A stretch of DNA of 64,000 nt from Ramlibacter sp. WS9 (GTDB lineage Bacteria > Pseudomonadota > Gammaproteobacteria > Burkholderiales > Burkholderiaceae_C). The notes under the pieces are model-generated. The model searched no databases. It saw only the letters and a program-made list of their open reading frames with translations, and had not been told where the DNA came from. The DNA is taken from positions 34,441 through 98,440 of the forward strand of contig NZ_RKMB01000024.1 of the NCBI RefSeq assembly GCF_003797765.1, written 5' to 3'. Shown one piece after another: positions 32,216 to 41,005 of this stretch. Made by a program: the position numbers and the translations under genes. Numbering within the stretch: position 1 is the first letter of the stretch; every line of letters begins with the position of its first letter.

Positions 32216-33247
32216 ATGGGGCCGCACAGCGCGCGCGCACGACCGGAACCCACCGGCCTGGCGCTGGGCGCCCAGCGGTTGATGGCGCATGCCTGTGCCC
32301 GCGGCGCCGAGCGCGCCGCCTTGCTGCGGGCGATGGGACCGGGCGCCGGGTCGCTGGAGGATCCGGACGAGCGGTTGCCCACGCGCTGCTACTACAACCT
32401 CATCGCCGCGGCGGCGCAGGCACTCGACGACCCGTGGTTCGGCATCCACTACCTGGAGACGGCCCAGCCCGCCGACATCGGGGCGGTGGGCTTTGCCGCG
32501 GTGACAAGCGCCTCCTATGCCGAGGCGCTGGCGCGGGTGGCGCGCTATCTGGGCTTCCTGACCCAAAGCGAACAGATGGTGCTGACGCCCGAGCCAGATG
32601 GCATGCGCGTCAGCTGGCGCCTGCTCGGGCCGGAGCATCCGGCGCACGCGATGGTGAGCGAGATGTACGCCTACAACGTGACAGGCCTGGCGTCGCGCCT
32701 GTTGGGCGTGCCGGTGGTGCCGCGTTCGCTGGCGTTTCGCCACATGCCCCGGGCGCCGCGCGCGCAATACGCCCGCATGTTCGGATGCGAGCCCGGGTTC
32801 GGCGCCGCCGAGGATGCCTGCCGGCTGGATGCCTGCGTGCTCGAGCATCCGATGCCGCAGGCCGACGTCGCGATGGCCGCGTTCTTCGACCGCTGGCTCG
32901 CTGGCCGCACCCCCGCGCCGGTGCTCACCTTGCGGCGCGAACTGGAGCAGGCGCTCCTGGGAAGCCTCAGCCAGGGTGTGCCCGGCATCGAAGCCCTTGC
33001 CGGTCGCATGTGCATCAGCGCGCGCACCCTGCAACGCCGCCTGGCCGAGGAAGGGCTGACGCTCAGGGCGCTGGCCGAGGATGTGCGCCGGCGGGTTGCG
33101 CTGCAGCAGGTGGGTGCCGGCGTGCCGCTCGCCGAGGTGTGCTACCTCCTGGGGTTTGCCGATACGCGCTCATTCTTCCGCGCGTTCCGGCGCTGGACGG
33201 GGCAATCGCCAGCGGCGTGGCGTGCCGAAGGTGCCCGCCGGCAGTGA
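32216..33247 (+). CDS. AraC family transcriptional regulator (arabinose-binding domain type)
   Basis: This is a 343-residue regulator with the long N-terminal ligand domain of OruR/ArgR/FtrA-like AraC proteins (about 10-210, with IGAVGFAAVTSASYAEAL) and a C-terminal double helix-turn-helix (about 245-340), including MCISARTLQRRLAEEG and CYLLGFADTRSFFRAFRRWTG. ATG at 32216 lies two bases after the rlmD stop; TTG at 32210 overlaps it. The 3' end shares 78 bp with the convergent SDR gene, so the two coding ends overlap in the conserved AraC helix region. The regulated gene may be the adjacent SDR gene. Confidence 0.82.
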   Translation: MGPHSARARPEPTGLALGAQRLMAHACARGAERAALLRAMGPGAGSLEDPDERLPTRCYYNLIAAAAQALDDPWFGIHYLETAQPADIGAVGFAAVTSASYAEALARVARYLGFLTQSEQMVLTPEPDGMRVSWRLLGPEHPAHAMVSEMYAYNVTGLASRLLGVPVVPRSLAFRHMPRAPRAQYARMFGCEPGFGAAEDACRLDACVLEHPMPQADVAMAAFFDRWLAGRTPAPVLTLRRELEQALLGSLSQGVPGIEALAGRMCISARTLQRRLAEEGLTLRALAEDVRRRVALQQVGAGVPLAEVCYLLGFADTRSFFRAFRRWTGQSPAAWRAEGARRQ

Positions 33248-34018
33248 GCGCGAGGCCATGAAGCGCAGGATGTAGCGGGCGTACCAGGGCCACACGCGCG
33301 CCAGCAGGAGCATGGCGCGGTTGCCGGCGCCATGGACGGTGAAGCGCTTGCGCCGGCACAACGCATCGATGAGGAAGTGGCCCACCTCCCCCGGGTCCGC
33401 CACCGGAGGGCCTTCCAGCCGCAGCGACTCGATGGCCGCCGTGCGGGTGTGCCCAGGCACGAATTGCATGACGTGCACCCCATTGCTGCGGGCCTCGAAC
33501 TCGAACGCCTCGGTGAAGCGCGCCACCGCCGCCTTGGCGGCGCAGTAGTTCGCCATGCTGGGGTAGCCGACGAAGCCGATCACCGAGCCGACGGTGACGA
33601 TGCTGCCTCTTCCCCGGCGCTGCATGTGCGGCAGCACCGCCTGCACCATGCGCACCATGCCCACGTAATTGAGCTCCCACTCCGCGCGCAGTGCCGCGCC
33701 GGACTGCTCGCGCACCAGTCCCTGGCTCGCGCCGCCGGCGCAGTGGATCAGATCGTCGATGCTGCCGGTCCTTGCGAGGATCTGTTCGACGCCGGTTTGC
33801 ACGCTGGCGTCGTCGGTCACGTCGAGTTGCTGCAGCAGCACCTCGCCGCCGATGTCAGCCAGGCCGTCCCGGGCACTGGCCAGCTGGGTCGGGCCGCGGG
33901 CGGCCAGGACCACCCGCGCCCCGCGCGCCAGCGCGGCCCGGGCAACGGCCAGTCCGATGCCGCGGGAACCGCCTGTGACCAGGACCGTGCGGCCCTGCAA
34001 TGCGTTGTCGTGTTTCAT
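33170..34018 (-). CDS. SDR family oxidoreductase
   Basis: This is a 282-residue short-chain dehydrogenase/reductase. Cofactor motif TGGSRGIGLAVARA lies near residue 15, the NxxG-type HCAGGAS near 93, the catalytic Ser in TVGSVIGFVG and the Y-x3-K pair in NYCAAKAAV near 158. The C-terminus carries an extra basic tail (WRLPRPAPERAEE) encoded by the part that overlaps the AraC gene. The start ATG at 34018 is set by a strong GGAGGTG four bases upstream; the GTG at 34024 would lie inside that site. It may act on lipids or sterol-like substrates, but this is open. Confidence 0.85.
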   Translation of the reverse strand: MKHDNALQGRTVLVTGGSRGIGLAVARAALARGARVVLAARGPTQLASARDGLADIGGEVLLQQLDVTDDASVQTGVEQILARTGSIDDLIHCAGGASQGLVREQSGAALRAEWELNYVGMVRMVQAVLPHMQRRGRGSIVTVGSVIGFVGYPSMANYCAAKAAVARFTEAFEFEARSNGVHVMQFVPGHTRTAAIESLRLEGPPVADPGEVGHFLIDALCRRKRFTVHGAGNRAMLLLARVWPWYARYILRFMASRSLPAGTFGTPRRWRLPRPAPERAEE

Positions 34019-34108
34019 GTGCACCTCCTGTCTGGCAGCTTAGGCAGATGCGGATCACCTGCCAGGGGCCGAAGGCGTCAACCGAGGGGTCGCGGGCGCC
34101 ATCCGCAA

Positions 34109-34133
34109 TGAAAAAAGGGCCCGAAGGGCCCCT
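34109..34133 (-). terminator. rho-independent terminator of the Bax inhibitor-like gene
   Basis: On the minus strand GGGCCC-TTC-GGGCCC forms a GC-only stem with flanking A/T pairs and is followed by TTTTTTC. It lies 25 bp beyond the stop of the gene at 34159. Confidence 0.75.
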
Positions 34134-34158
34134 TGTTTCGTCCACCGAACGCAGCGGT

Positions 34159-34863
34159 TCAGTCGCGTTCGCCGCCCGCGAGGCCCAACAGGGCCAACAG
34201 GGCCAACAGGCTCTGGAACACGTTGAACACGTCCAGGTACAGCGCCAGCGTTGCGCTGATGTAGTTGGTTTCGCCGCCGTCGATGATCTGCTTCAGGTCA
34301 TACAGCATGTAGGCGCTGAAGATGCCGATGGCCATCACGCTGATCACCATCATGCCGACGGTCGAGCCGACGAAGACGTTGATGATGCCGCCGACCAGGA
34401 TCGCCAAAGCGCCCACGAACAGCCACTTGCCCATGCCGGACAGGTCGCGCTTGATCACGCTGGACAGGCTGGCCATGACGAAGAACACGCCCGCCGTGCC
34501 GCCGAAGGCCGTCATGATCAGTTCCGGGCCGTTCTTGAAGCCCAGGACCATCGCGATCAGCCGCGACAGCATCAGGCCCATGAAGAAGGTGAATGCCAGC
34601 AAGACCGGCACGCCGGCCGCGGAATTCTTGGTCTTCTCGATGGCGTACATGAAGGCGAAGGCGCCGCCGAGGAAAACGACCAGGCCGAGGCCACCGGACA
34701 GGCCGCGCACCATGCCGGTCGCAACGCCCAGCCAGGCGCCCAGCACCGTGGGAATCAGGCTCAGGGCCAGGAGCCAGTAGGTGTTGCGCAGTACGCGGTT
34801 GCGCTGCTGCGCCGACTCTGCGTAGCCATAGTCAATCGTTTGGACCCGCTCATTCATAGCCAA
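34159..34863 (-). CDS. Bax inhibitor-1/YccA family membrane protein
   Basis: This is a 234-residue inner-membrane protein with seven predicted helices, of the Bax inhibitor-1 (UPF0005) family that includes E. coli YccA and YbhL. The start RVLRNTYWLLALSLIPTVLG and the C-terminal ISATLALYLDVFNVFQSLLALL are conserved; a terminal Asp pair region closes the protein. YccA binds and modulates the FtsH protease, and other members leak Ca2+; neither is shown here. Its own terminator follows. Confidence 0.9.
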   Translation of the reverse strand: MAMNERVQTIDYGYAESAQQRNRVLRNTYWLLALSLIPTVLGAWLGVATGMVRGLSGGLGLVVFLGGAFAFMYAIEKTKNSAAGVPVLLAFTFFMGLMLSRLIAMVLGFKNGPELIMTAFGGTAGVFFVMASLSSVIKRDLSGMGKWLFVGALAILVGGIINVFVGSTVGMMVISVMAIGIFSAYMLYDLKQIIDGGETNYISATLALYLDVFNVFQSLLALLALLGLAGGERD

Positions 34864-35006
34864 CTCTCCTTTTGCCGTTCTGGCAGTTAGATGGGCGCAT
34901 TCTAGGTTGGTTCAAGGTTTCAAAACCACTCATACGCGATTCTGCCCAATCACGCAGCAGCTATGCTTGGCGTTTCCGGTTTTTCCGCCATCCCCTGTAA
35001 AACGCC

Positions 35007-35414
35007 ATGAAAACAAAATCTCTCCTCGAAGCAGCCGACATCAAGGCCATCGCTGCGGCAGCCGAAGCCGAAGCCCTGAAGAACAACTGGGCGGTCAGCA
35101 TCGCCATCGTCGACGATGGCGGGCACCTGCTCTGGCTTCAGCGGCTTGACGGTGCCGCGCCGATCTCGGCCCACATCGCACCCGCCAAGGCCAATACGGC
35201 CGCGCTGGGACGGCGCGAAAGCAAGGTCTATGAAGACATGATCAACGGCGGCCGCGTTTCGTTCCTGAGCGCGCCTGACCTGAAAGGCCTGCTCGAAGGC
35301 GGCGTGCCCATCCTCAAGGACGGCCAATGCCTGGGCGCGGTGGGCGTGAGCGGCGTGAAATCGACCGAAGACGCGCAGGTGGCGCGCGCAGGCATCGCGG
35401 CCATCGGCCTCTAG
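35007..35414 (+). CDS. GlcG/HbpS-like haem-binding family protein
   Basis: This is a 135-residue DUF336 (GlcG/HbpS) family protein: ALKNNWAVSIAIVDDGGHLLW near the N-terminus and VGVSGVKSTEDAQVARAGIAA near the end. Members bind haem or cobalamin derivatives or lie in glycolate operons, often with uncertain roles. No signal peptide is seen. It converges on hemP with 4 bp between stops, which is worth noting since the neighbouring genes serve iron and haem uptake. Confidence 0.8.
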   Translation: MKTKSLLEAADIKAIAAAAEAEALKNNWAVSIAIVDDGGHLLWLQRLDGAAPISAHIAPAKANTAALGRRESKVYEDMINGGRVSFLSAPDLKGLLEGGVPILKDGQCLGAVGVSGVKSTEDAQVARAGIAAIGL

Positions 35415-35418
35415 CCAG

Positions 35419-35600
35419 TTACTTCGTAAGGATCAGCTTGCCCAGGCGCGTGGCCTGCAGGCGGTAGACCTCGCCGTTGTGGCGAATTTCCACCAGGCGC
35501 GCCCCCCGCAGCAAATCGCTGCTTTCGAGCACCGGTTGCGGGCGAGCCGGCTCACGCGGCACGAATGCCGGCGGCGGCGCCACGCGGGGCCGGTCCGGGT

Positions 35601-35604
<4 letters not shown>
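35419..35604 (-). CDS. hemP: hemin uptake protein HemP
   Basis: This is a 61-residue protein with the HemP signature SSDLLRGARLVEIRHNGEVYRLQATRLGKLILTK in its C-terminal half (core: LFxGxxxVxIxHxGxxYxLRxTRxGKLILTK). HemP is short and in Burkholderia is required for haem-related iron uptake. Its ATG overlaps the exbD stop (ATGA), so it is the last gene of the bfd-tonB-exbB-exbD-hemP set. The first 25 residues are Pro/Arg-rich. Confidence 0.9.
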
Positions 35605-36014
<410 letters not shown>

Positions 36015-36040
36015 ATCAGATCTCCGCCCGGCCGCCCGAA

Positions 36041-36096
36041 GGAGACCTGGGCCCCCTCGAGGGGCAGTGCAGCGGCGCAGCCGCAAACGTAGGGGT
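36041..36096. repeat. intergenic repeat, diverged member of the GC-rich family
   Basis: The gap between exbB and exbD contains GCCCCCTCGAGGGGC (36051-36065), a near-palindrome like the cores at 7678, 45741 and 49987, and a following GCGGCGCAGCCGC palindrome. It interrupts a co-directional operon, so an effect on exbD-hemP expression is possible. Confidence 0.5.
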
Positions 36097-36105
36097 CAAC
36101 ATGCT

Positions 36106-36819
36106 TTAGGCGCCTTTCTTCATCGCCACAACGTTGGCTTGGCCGCGGGCAGACACGCGCGCGCCGGTGACGAAGTACGAGTGGAGGTCGTAGGCGAAGC
36201 GGTTCAGCTTGTGCAGCACGGACTTGTTGCCGCGCACCAGGGCGTTGTAGCCCAGCACGGCCGGGATCGCCACCGCCAGGCCCAGTGCCGTCATGACCAG
36301 CGATTCACCGATGGGCCCCGCCACCTTGTCGATCGTGGCCTGGCCCGCCGCGCTGATCGCGATCAGCGCGTGATAGATGCCCCATACGGTGCCGAACAGG
36401 CCGACGAAGGGGGCGGTGGACCCGACCGAGGCCAGCACGGCCAGGCCGGCTTGCAGGCGCGAAGTCGATTCATCGATCGAGTTGCGCAGCGAGCGCGTGA
36501 GCCATTCGCTGGCGCCCAGCGAGTCATGCAACTGCGGTTGGGCGTTGTGGTGCGCCGCCGCTTCGCGGCCTTCGAGCGCGAGCGCGCGGATCGGGTTGGC
36601 AGGATCGGTGCCCAGCTTGCTCAGGCCGTCGGCGAAATCGGCCGCGTGCCAGAAGCTTTCGATACGGCGCGACTGCACGGCGTATTTGCGCAGGTCGAGA
36701 GCCTTGACGATGATGACCATCCAGGAAGCCAGGGACATCCCCAGTAGCAGGACGGCCACGGCGCGGGTGATGAAATCGCCTTGGTTCCAGAGGTTGACGA
36801 GGCCGAATGAGTTGTTCAT
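36106..36819 (-). CDS. exbB: MotA/TolQ/ExbB proton channel family protein
   Basis: This is a 237-residue ExbB with three transmembrane helices (about 15-40, 125-150, 165-190). The MotA/TolQ/ExbB signature GSTAPFVGLFGTVWGIYHAL lies near residue 130, and the third helix holds ESLVMTALGLAVAIPAVLGYN. Five ExbB subunits surround ExbD in the inner membrane and power TonB. ATG at 36819 begins MNNSFGLVNLWNQGD, an expected start; it is 8 bp downstream of the tonB stop on the minus strand. Confidence 0.9.
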   Translation of the reverse strand: MNNSFGLVNLWNQGDFITRAVAVLLLGMSLASWMVIIVKALDLRKYAVQSRRIESFWHAADFADGLSKLGTDPANPIRALALEGREAAAHHNAQPQLHDSLGASEWLTRSLRNSIDESTSRLQAGLAVLASVGSTAPFVGLFGTVWGIYHALIAISAAGQATIDKVAGPIGESLVMTALGLAVAIPAVLGYNALVRGNKSVLHKLNRFAYDLHSYFVTGARVSARGQANVVAMKKGA

Positions 36820-36827
36820 GTTCTTGC

Positions 36828-37526
36828 TTACTCCAGGACGAAATTGACGGGAATCTGGTGCCACATCGCTTCGGCGACGCCGCCGCGCTTGCCGGGGACG
36901 AAGCGCCACTTCAGCACCGCAGCCAGCGCCGACTCGTCGAGCCGGGTGTAGCCGCTGGATTGCGCCAGCGTGGCGGACTGGACGGTGCCGTCGGCGGCGA
37001 TGAGCACGCGCACCATGACCTTGCCCTGCTCACCGAGGCGTTTGGACAGCGGGGGGTAGACCGGCTTGGGGTTCTGCAGGTAGTCCGCGCTGCTGGACGG
37101 CAGTTCGATCTTCGGCGGGGCGGGCGGTGCAGGCGGCCCGGCAGCAGCGACTGCCATCGGCGGAGCGGGGGGCTGCGGCGAGACGACGCCGGTGGGGGCA
37201 TCGGGTGCCGGAGCGGGCGCTGTTTCGGCAATGGCGACGGGCTGCGGTGCCGGCGCGGTCGCGCGCTGCAATTTCTGGGGGGTGGGCTGCTTGACCGGTG
37301 CCGGCGGTTGCGGCGCCGGAGGCGACTGGACCTGCGGAGCCGGAGGCGAGATCAGCTCGCTCAGCATCTCGACGGGCACGACCAGCTCCACCGTGCGCCG
37401 CACCAACCCGGATTGCAGCGCCCACAGAGCTGCTGCATGAAACAGCACGACGCTGCCGGCAATGACGTAGTTGCGGGAGAGGCGGGGCACGGCAGGGTGC
37501 GGAACCGAAGTGGAAGAGTCAACCAC
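36828..37526 (-). CDS. tonB: TonB energy transducer
   Basis: This is a 232-residue TonB. An N-terminal anchor (about 20-40, YVIAGSVVLFHAAALWAL with the functional His) is followed by a long Pro/Ala/Gln-rich periplasm-spanning region (about 60-145) and the C-terminal domain with NPKPVYPPLSKRLGEQGKVMV and YTRLDESALAAVLKWRF. It carries energy to outer-membrane receptors such as the one at 38643. The start is GTG at 37526. It precedes exbB-exbD-hemP. Confidence 0.92.
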   Translation of the reverse strand: MVDSSTSVPHPAVPRLSRNYVIAGSVVLFHAAALWALQSGLVRRTVELVVPVEMLSELISPPAPQVQSPPAPQPPAPVKQPTPQKLQRATAPAPQPVAIAETAPAPAPDAPTGVVSPQPPAPPMAVAAAGPPAPPAPPKIELPSSSADYLQNPKPVYPPLSKRLGEQGKVMVRVLIAADGTVQSATLAQSSGYTRLDESALAAVLKWRFVPGKRGGVAEAMWHQIPVNFVLE

Positions 37527-37593
37527 GCAACACCCACCAGGAGGAAGCCACGACGAGGATCAGGCTTGCGCCAAGGGTTGGGACGAATTCCAT
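37519..37593 (-). CDS. possible 24-residue membrane peptide between bfd and tonB
   Basis: A short frame encodes MEFVPTLGASLILVVASSWW plus four more residues, a single hydrophobic helix with a charged end. AGGAG stands eight bases before its ATG. It overlaps the bfd 3' end and the tonB start in other frames. It could be a small protein or a leader that couples bfd to tonB translation, or chance; there is no homology evidence. Confidence 0.3.
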   Translation of the reverse strand: MEFVPTLGASLILVVASSWWVLRG

Positions 37594-37805
37594 GCTGCGC
37601 TCTCCTGGATGCGGGAGGCGAGCTGGATGGCAGCGACCGGGGAGGTTCGGCTGCACTGGTCCACCACATCGCGGGCGCAGTCTTCGCACTGCCCGCACTG
37701 GGTGGCCACGCCCAGCTCGAACTGGATGTCGTCGAAGCTCATGCCGGCACGCGCATGGCGGGCGATTTCGCGGTCGGAAACTCGGCGGCAGACACAGACG
37801 ATCAT
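37560..37805 (-). CDS. bfd: bacterioferritin-associated ferredoxin
   Basis: This is an 81-residue Bfd-type [2Fe-2S] protein. The four cluster cysteines are in MIVCVCRRVSD (C-x-C, residues 4 and 6) and VATQCGQCEDC (C-x2-C). Bfd docks on bacterioferritin and passes electrons to release stored iron. Bacterioferritin itself is at 43599. The gene lies first in the tonB operon, behind a Fur-like box at 37854. ATG at 37805 fits the compact family; the C-terminal 25 residues form an Ala/Gln-rich tail. Confidence 0.88.
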   Translation of the reverse strand: MIVCVCRRVSDREIARHARAGMSFDDIQFELGVATQCGQCEDCARDVVDQCSRTSPVAAIQLASRIQESAAWNSSQPLAQA

Positions 37806-37853
37806 GGCAGGGAGCGGGTTGGCTGGCGGTTGATGAAGGGACAATCGAAGTGT

Positions 37854-37874
37854 AAATGCGAATCGGTCTCATTT
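37854..37874 (-). promoter_or_regulatory. Fur-box-like inverted repeat before bfd-tonB operon
   Basis: AAATGCGA-N5-TCTCATTT (one mismatch between arms) lies 49 bp upstream of the bfd ATG. The left arm and spacer start AAATGCGAATC are identical to those of the site at 41006 before the siderophore receptor. It is likely a Fur site repressing both units when iron is plentiful. Confidence 0.6.
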
Positions 37875-37934
37875 GCAATCACTTGACGAATCCTGGGGAT
37901 ATTCGGGGTGGGATTCCAGCTCAGCAACAGGCGT

Positions 37935-38615
37935 TCAGGCGTCAGCCCACATGCGCAGCAGGTTGTGGTACGTGCCCACCAAGGTGACCGTGGCCTCGCT
38001 CTCGCCCGCGGTTTCGCGCAGCGAGGTGAGGGCCATGTCGAATTCGTGCAGGAGGCGCCGCTGGGCGTCGTCGCGCACCATGCTCTCGATCCAGAAGAAG
38101 GCTGCCAGGCGCGCGCCGCGTGTGACCGGCGTGACTTCGTGGACGTGGCTCGCTGAGTACAGCACCGCGTGCCCGGCCGGCAGCTTGATCTGGCGCGCGC
38201 TGCCGGATTCGTAGACGGTCAGTTCGCCGCCGTCGTAGTCGTCCGGGTCGGACAGGAACACAGTGCAGGAAATGTCCGTTCGCACGCGCAGGCCGCCCTC
38301 GGCGAAACGGATGGCGCCATCGACGTGTTTGCCGTAGTAGTTGGTGCCGCCGCCATAGCGGTTGATGCGCGGCGGAAAGACCTTGCGCGGCAGGGCCGCA
38401 GCAAGGAATTGCGGGGACCGGTCCAGCGCGCGCAAGACGAGCGCGCCGATGGCGCGCGCCTCCTCGCAGGCGGGCGGCAGCTGCTCATTGTTCTTGGCCT
38501 GCACGGCCTGCGAGCCGGCGCCAATGCGGCCGTCGGCCCAGGGGGCCGTGGCCAGCAGGGCGCGGGCCTGCGAGAGTTCGCTGTTGTCCAGCAGGTTCGG
38601 AAGAATGAGAAGCAT
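37935..38615 (-). CDS. Fe(II)/2-oxoglutarate-dependent hydroxylase, PiuC/YbiX type
   Basis: This is a 226-residue PKHD-type dioxygenase. The iron ligands are the His and Asp of KHVDGAIRF (about residue 97) and the distal His in SASHVHEVTPV (about 158); the 2-oxoglutarate-binding Arg is in TRGARLAAFFW. Members are often encoded beside catecholate siderophore receptors (piuC next to piuA); their substrate is unknown. Here the receptor gene ends 27 bp upstream, so the two form one operon under the Fur-like box at 41006. Confidence 0.88.
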   Translation of the reverse strand: MLLILPNLLDNSELSQARALLATAPWADGRIGAGSQAVQAKNNEQLPPACEEARAIGALVLRALDRSPQFLAAALPRKVFPPRINRYGGGTNYYGKHVDGAIRFAEGGLRVRTDISCTVFLSDPDDYDGGELTVYESGSARQIKLPAGHAVLYSASHVHEVTPVTRGARLAAFFWIESMVRDDAQRRLLHEFDMALTSLRETAGESEATVTLVGTYHNLLRMWADA

Positions 38616-38642
38616 GGCGGCGGCTTTGCTTGGAAGGGAAGT

Positions 38643-40922
38643 CTAGAACTTGGCGGACAGCGCGACTTGCAGCATGCGGCCGGCCCCGGGGATGTAGTGG
38701 CCCCGGTACAGCGACTCGGCGTAGAGCTTGTCCGTCAGGTTGCTCAGGTTGGCCTTGACGGCGAACTGCTGGTTGATCGTGTACTCGGCCATCAGGTCGG
38801 CCGTGACGAAGGCGGGTGCCTCCCAGGCGGGCGCCGTGACGTCGGCCGGGGACTGGGCGCCGCGGAAGTTCAGGCCGCCGCCCACGCGCCACTGCGGCGT
38901 CACCTGGTAGGTGGTCCACACGGTGCCGCTGTGCTTGGGCGACAGGCCCGGGCGATCGCCCACGCGGTTGCCCACGGTGGTGGCGGTGGAGGCGGCCACG
39001 TCGACCTTGGCCACCGGCATCCAGGTGTAGGAGCCGTAGACCTCCCACTTCGGCGTCAGCCGGCCGCTGATGTCCGCCTCGAAACCGGCCGAGTGCCGCT
39101 TGCCCGAAAGCAGCAGGCGCGTAGCGGCGGTGTCGGGGTCGGTATTGCGCTCGTTCTTCTTGGTGGAATGGAAGATGGCGAAGCGGGTGGACCAGTTCTT
39201 GTCGGCCGAGTCGAGCTTGGCGCCGAGTTCGATGTTCTGGCTCTGCTCCGGCGGCGTATTGGCTGACAGCGCGTTGTACGAGTACGTGTCGCCCGAGGTG
39301 TTGAACGAAGTGCCGTAGGAGAAGTGGTACGAATGCAGCGCGTCGGGCTGGTACAGCACGCCGATACGCTTGCTCCACTCGGAAATCTTCTGGCCGAAGC
39401 TGGTGGTGGTTACGGGGCCGGGTGCGGCGGCGGGGATGGCGTAGTTGTTGAAGCTGCCGTCCAGGCTGTCGTAGCGCAGGCCGGCCAGCAGCTTCCAGGC
39501 CGGCGCGATCTGCACCAGGTCCTGGGCGTACACGCCCCAGGACTTGGCCGTGAAGTCGCTTGTGGGCCGCAGCACGCGCAGGCCTTCGTTGATGGAGGCG
39601 CCGTCGTCGGGCGTGCCCGCCAGCGTGGTGGGCTTTACGAGAGTGACGCCGCCTTGCGCGGCCGTGCGCGCGCCGTACACGGTCTTCTCTTCGCGGGCGA
39701 AGTCCACCCCGGTCTGCAACTCGTGCCTGTAGCCCAATGCGTTGAACTTGGCGCTCAGGTCGCTCTGCGCGTGCAGGGTGTCCACGTCCTGGATTTTCAG
39801 CTGTGTGCCGCGCGTGAAGACGGTATTGGGGCCGAAGTTGGATAGGTCGGTCGTGGCGGCGCTGGCGAAGCGCACCGTACCGGCCCGCTGGTCACGCGTG
39901 AAGGCGCCTTTGCGCACCTGGGTTTTCAGTTCACTGCCGTCGCCGAAGCGGTGCAGGTGGCTGAAGGTGGCGACCTTGGCCGTGCCGGCGTTGTAGTCGC
40001 TGGCCATGCCGAAATACGCGGTCGGGTCCAGGCTGCCGATGATCGTGTTGCCGGCCGAAGTGTCGGTGGCGCGCGGCTTGATCCAGGGCAGGCCGTAGTT
40101 CATGCCGTTGTTGTTGTCCAGCCAGTACAGGCTGGCCATGAACTCGTCGCCCGTGCCTATGCCCCAGCGGAAGGTGCCGGCCAGGCCTTGCTTGTCGATG
40201 CTGCTGCCGGCGCCGTTGTTGTCGGCGCGTGTCTTCATCGCATTCAGGCGCAGCGCCGCGTTCTCGCCCGTCTTGAAGTTGAAGTCGCCGGTGACGCGGC
40301 CGTAGCTGTGGCTGCCCACCGTCGTGGTGACTTCATGCTCGGTGATCAGGCGCGGCACCTTGCTCACCTGGTTGACGGCGCCGCCGGTGGAGCCGCGGCC
40401 GAACAGCATGGAGGCCGAGCCGCGCAACACTTCGATGCGGTCGTTGTTGAAGGTGTCGCGGTCGTAGAAGGCCGGGTCGCGCATGCCGTCCAGGAAGATG
40501 TCGCCCGTGCCGGCCAGCGAGAAGCCGCGCAGGCGGATGTCCTCCTCGCCGCCCTCGGCCGCCTGGAAGGTCACGCCCGAGGTCTGGCGCAGCACGTCCT
40601 TCACGGTGTCGAGGTTGCGGTCGTCGATCAGCTTTTCGGTGACGACGGTGATCGACTGCGGGATGTCGCGCAGTTCCTGCTTGCCCTTGCCGATGGTGGT
40701 GGTCGTGGCGCGCAGGGCTTCCTTGCCTTCGGGCGCTTCGGCCCTCTCCTTGACGGTGATGGGCGCGAGGGTCTTGCCCTCAGGCGCAGTCTGGGCCCAA
40801 CTGCCGACCGACGCGGCCAGCATGAGGGCGCCCAGCGGCAAGAGGGCGGGTTCGGAACGGGAACGGACAAGGGGGTGCGCCAAGATGGCCTCCAAACGTA
40901 GGCCCGCATGAAAGCGGGCCAT
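38643..40922 (-). CDS. TonB-dependent siderophore receptor (Fiu/PiuA type)
   Basis: This is a 759-residue outer-membrane receptor. A signal peptide (hydrophobic LLPLGALMLAASVGSWAQ, about 27-44) is followed by a TonB-box-like stretch and a plug domain (about 60-175, with IPQSITVVTEKLI and the FGRGSTGGAVNQVSK motif), then a 22-strand beta-barrel ending GRMLQVALSAKF with the terminal Phe. It is of the ferric-catecholate type, close to E. coli Fiu. Energy comes from the TonB-ExbBD set at 36106-37526. A perfect Fur-like repeat lies about 84 bp before the ATG. The N-terminus before the hydrophobic run is long, so the true start may lie further downstream. Confidence 0.9.
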   Translation of the reverse strand: MARFHAGLRLEAILAHPLVRSRSEPALLPLGALMLAASVGSWAQTAPEGKTLAPITVKERAEAPEGKEALRATTTTIGKGKQELRDIPQSITVVTEKLIDDRNLDTVKDVLRQTSGVTFQAAEGGEEDIRLRGFSLAGTGDIFLDGMRDPAFYDRDTFNNDRIEVLRGSASMLFGRGSTGGAVNQVSKVPRLITEHEVTTTVGSHSYGRVTGDFNFKTGENAALRLNAMKTRADNNGAGSSIDKQGLAGTFRWGIGTGDEFMASLYWLDNNNGMNYGLPWIKPRATDTSAGNTIIGSLDPTAYFGMASDYNAGTAKVATFSHLHRFGDGSELKTQVRKGAFTRDQRAGTVRFASAATTDLSNFGPNTVFTRGTQLKIQDVDTLHAQSDLSAKFNALGYRHELQTGVDFAREEKTVYGARTAAQGGVTLVKPTTLAGTPDDGASINEGLRVLRPTSDFTAKSWGVYAQDLVQIAPAWKLLAGLRYDSLDGSFNNYAIPAAAPGPVTTTSFGQKISEWSKRIGVLYQPDALHSYHFSYGTSFNTSGDTYSYNALSANTPPEQSQNIELGAKLDSADKNWSTRFAIFHSTKKNERNTDPDTAATRLLLSGKRHSAGFEADISGRLTPKWEVYGSYTWMPVAKVDVAASTATTVGNRVGDRPGLSPKHSGTVWTTYQVTPQWRVGGGLNFRGAQSPADVTAPAWEAPAFVTADLMAEYTINQQFAVKANLSNLTDKLYAESLYRGHYIPGAGRMLQVALSAKF

Positions 40923-41005
40923 GGGTTGACGAAGAGGCTGGCTGGGGGCGCGCTGAAGGGCGCCGGAGTTTGGCTGGCCGGAAAGGTTCAGCCGGGATTC
41001 TATAT

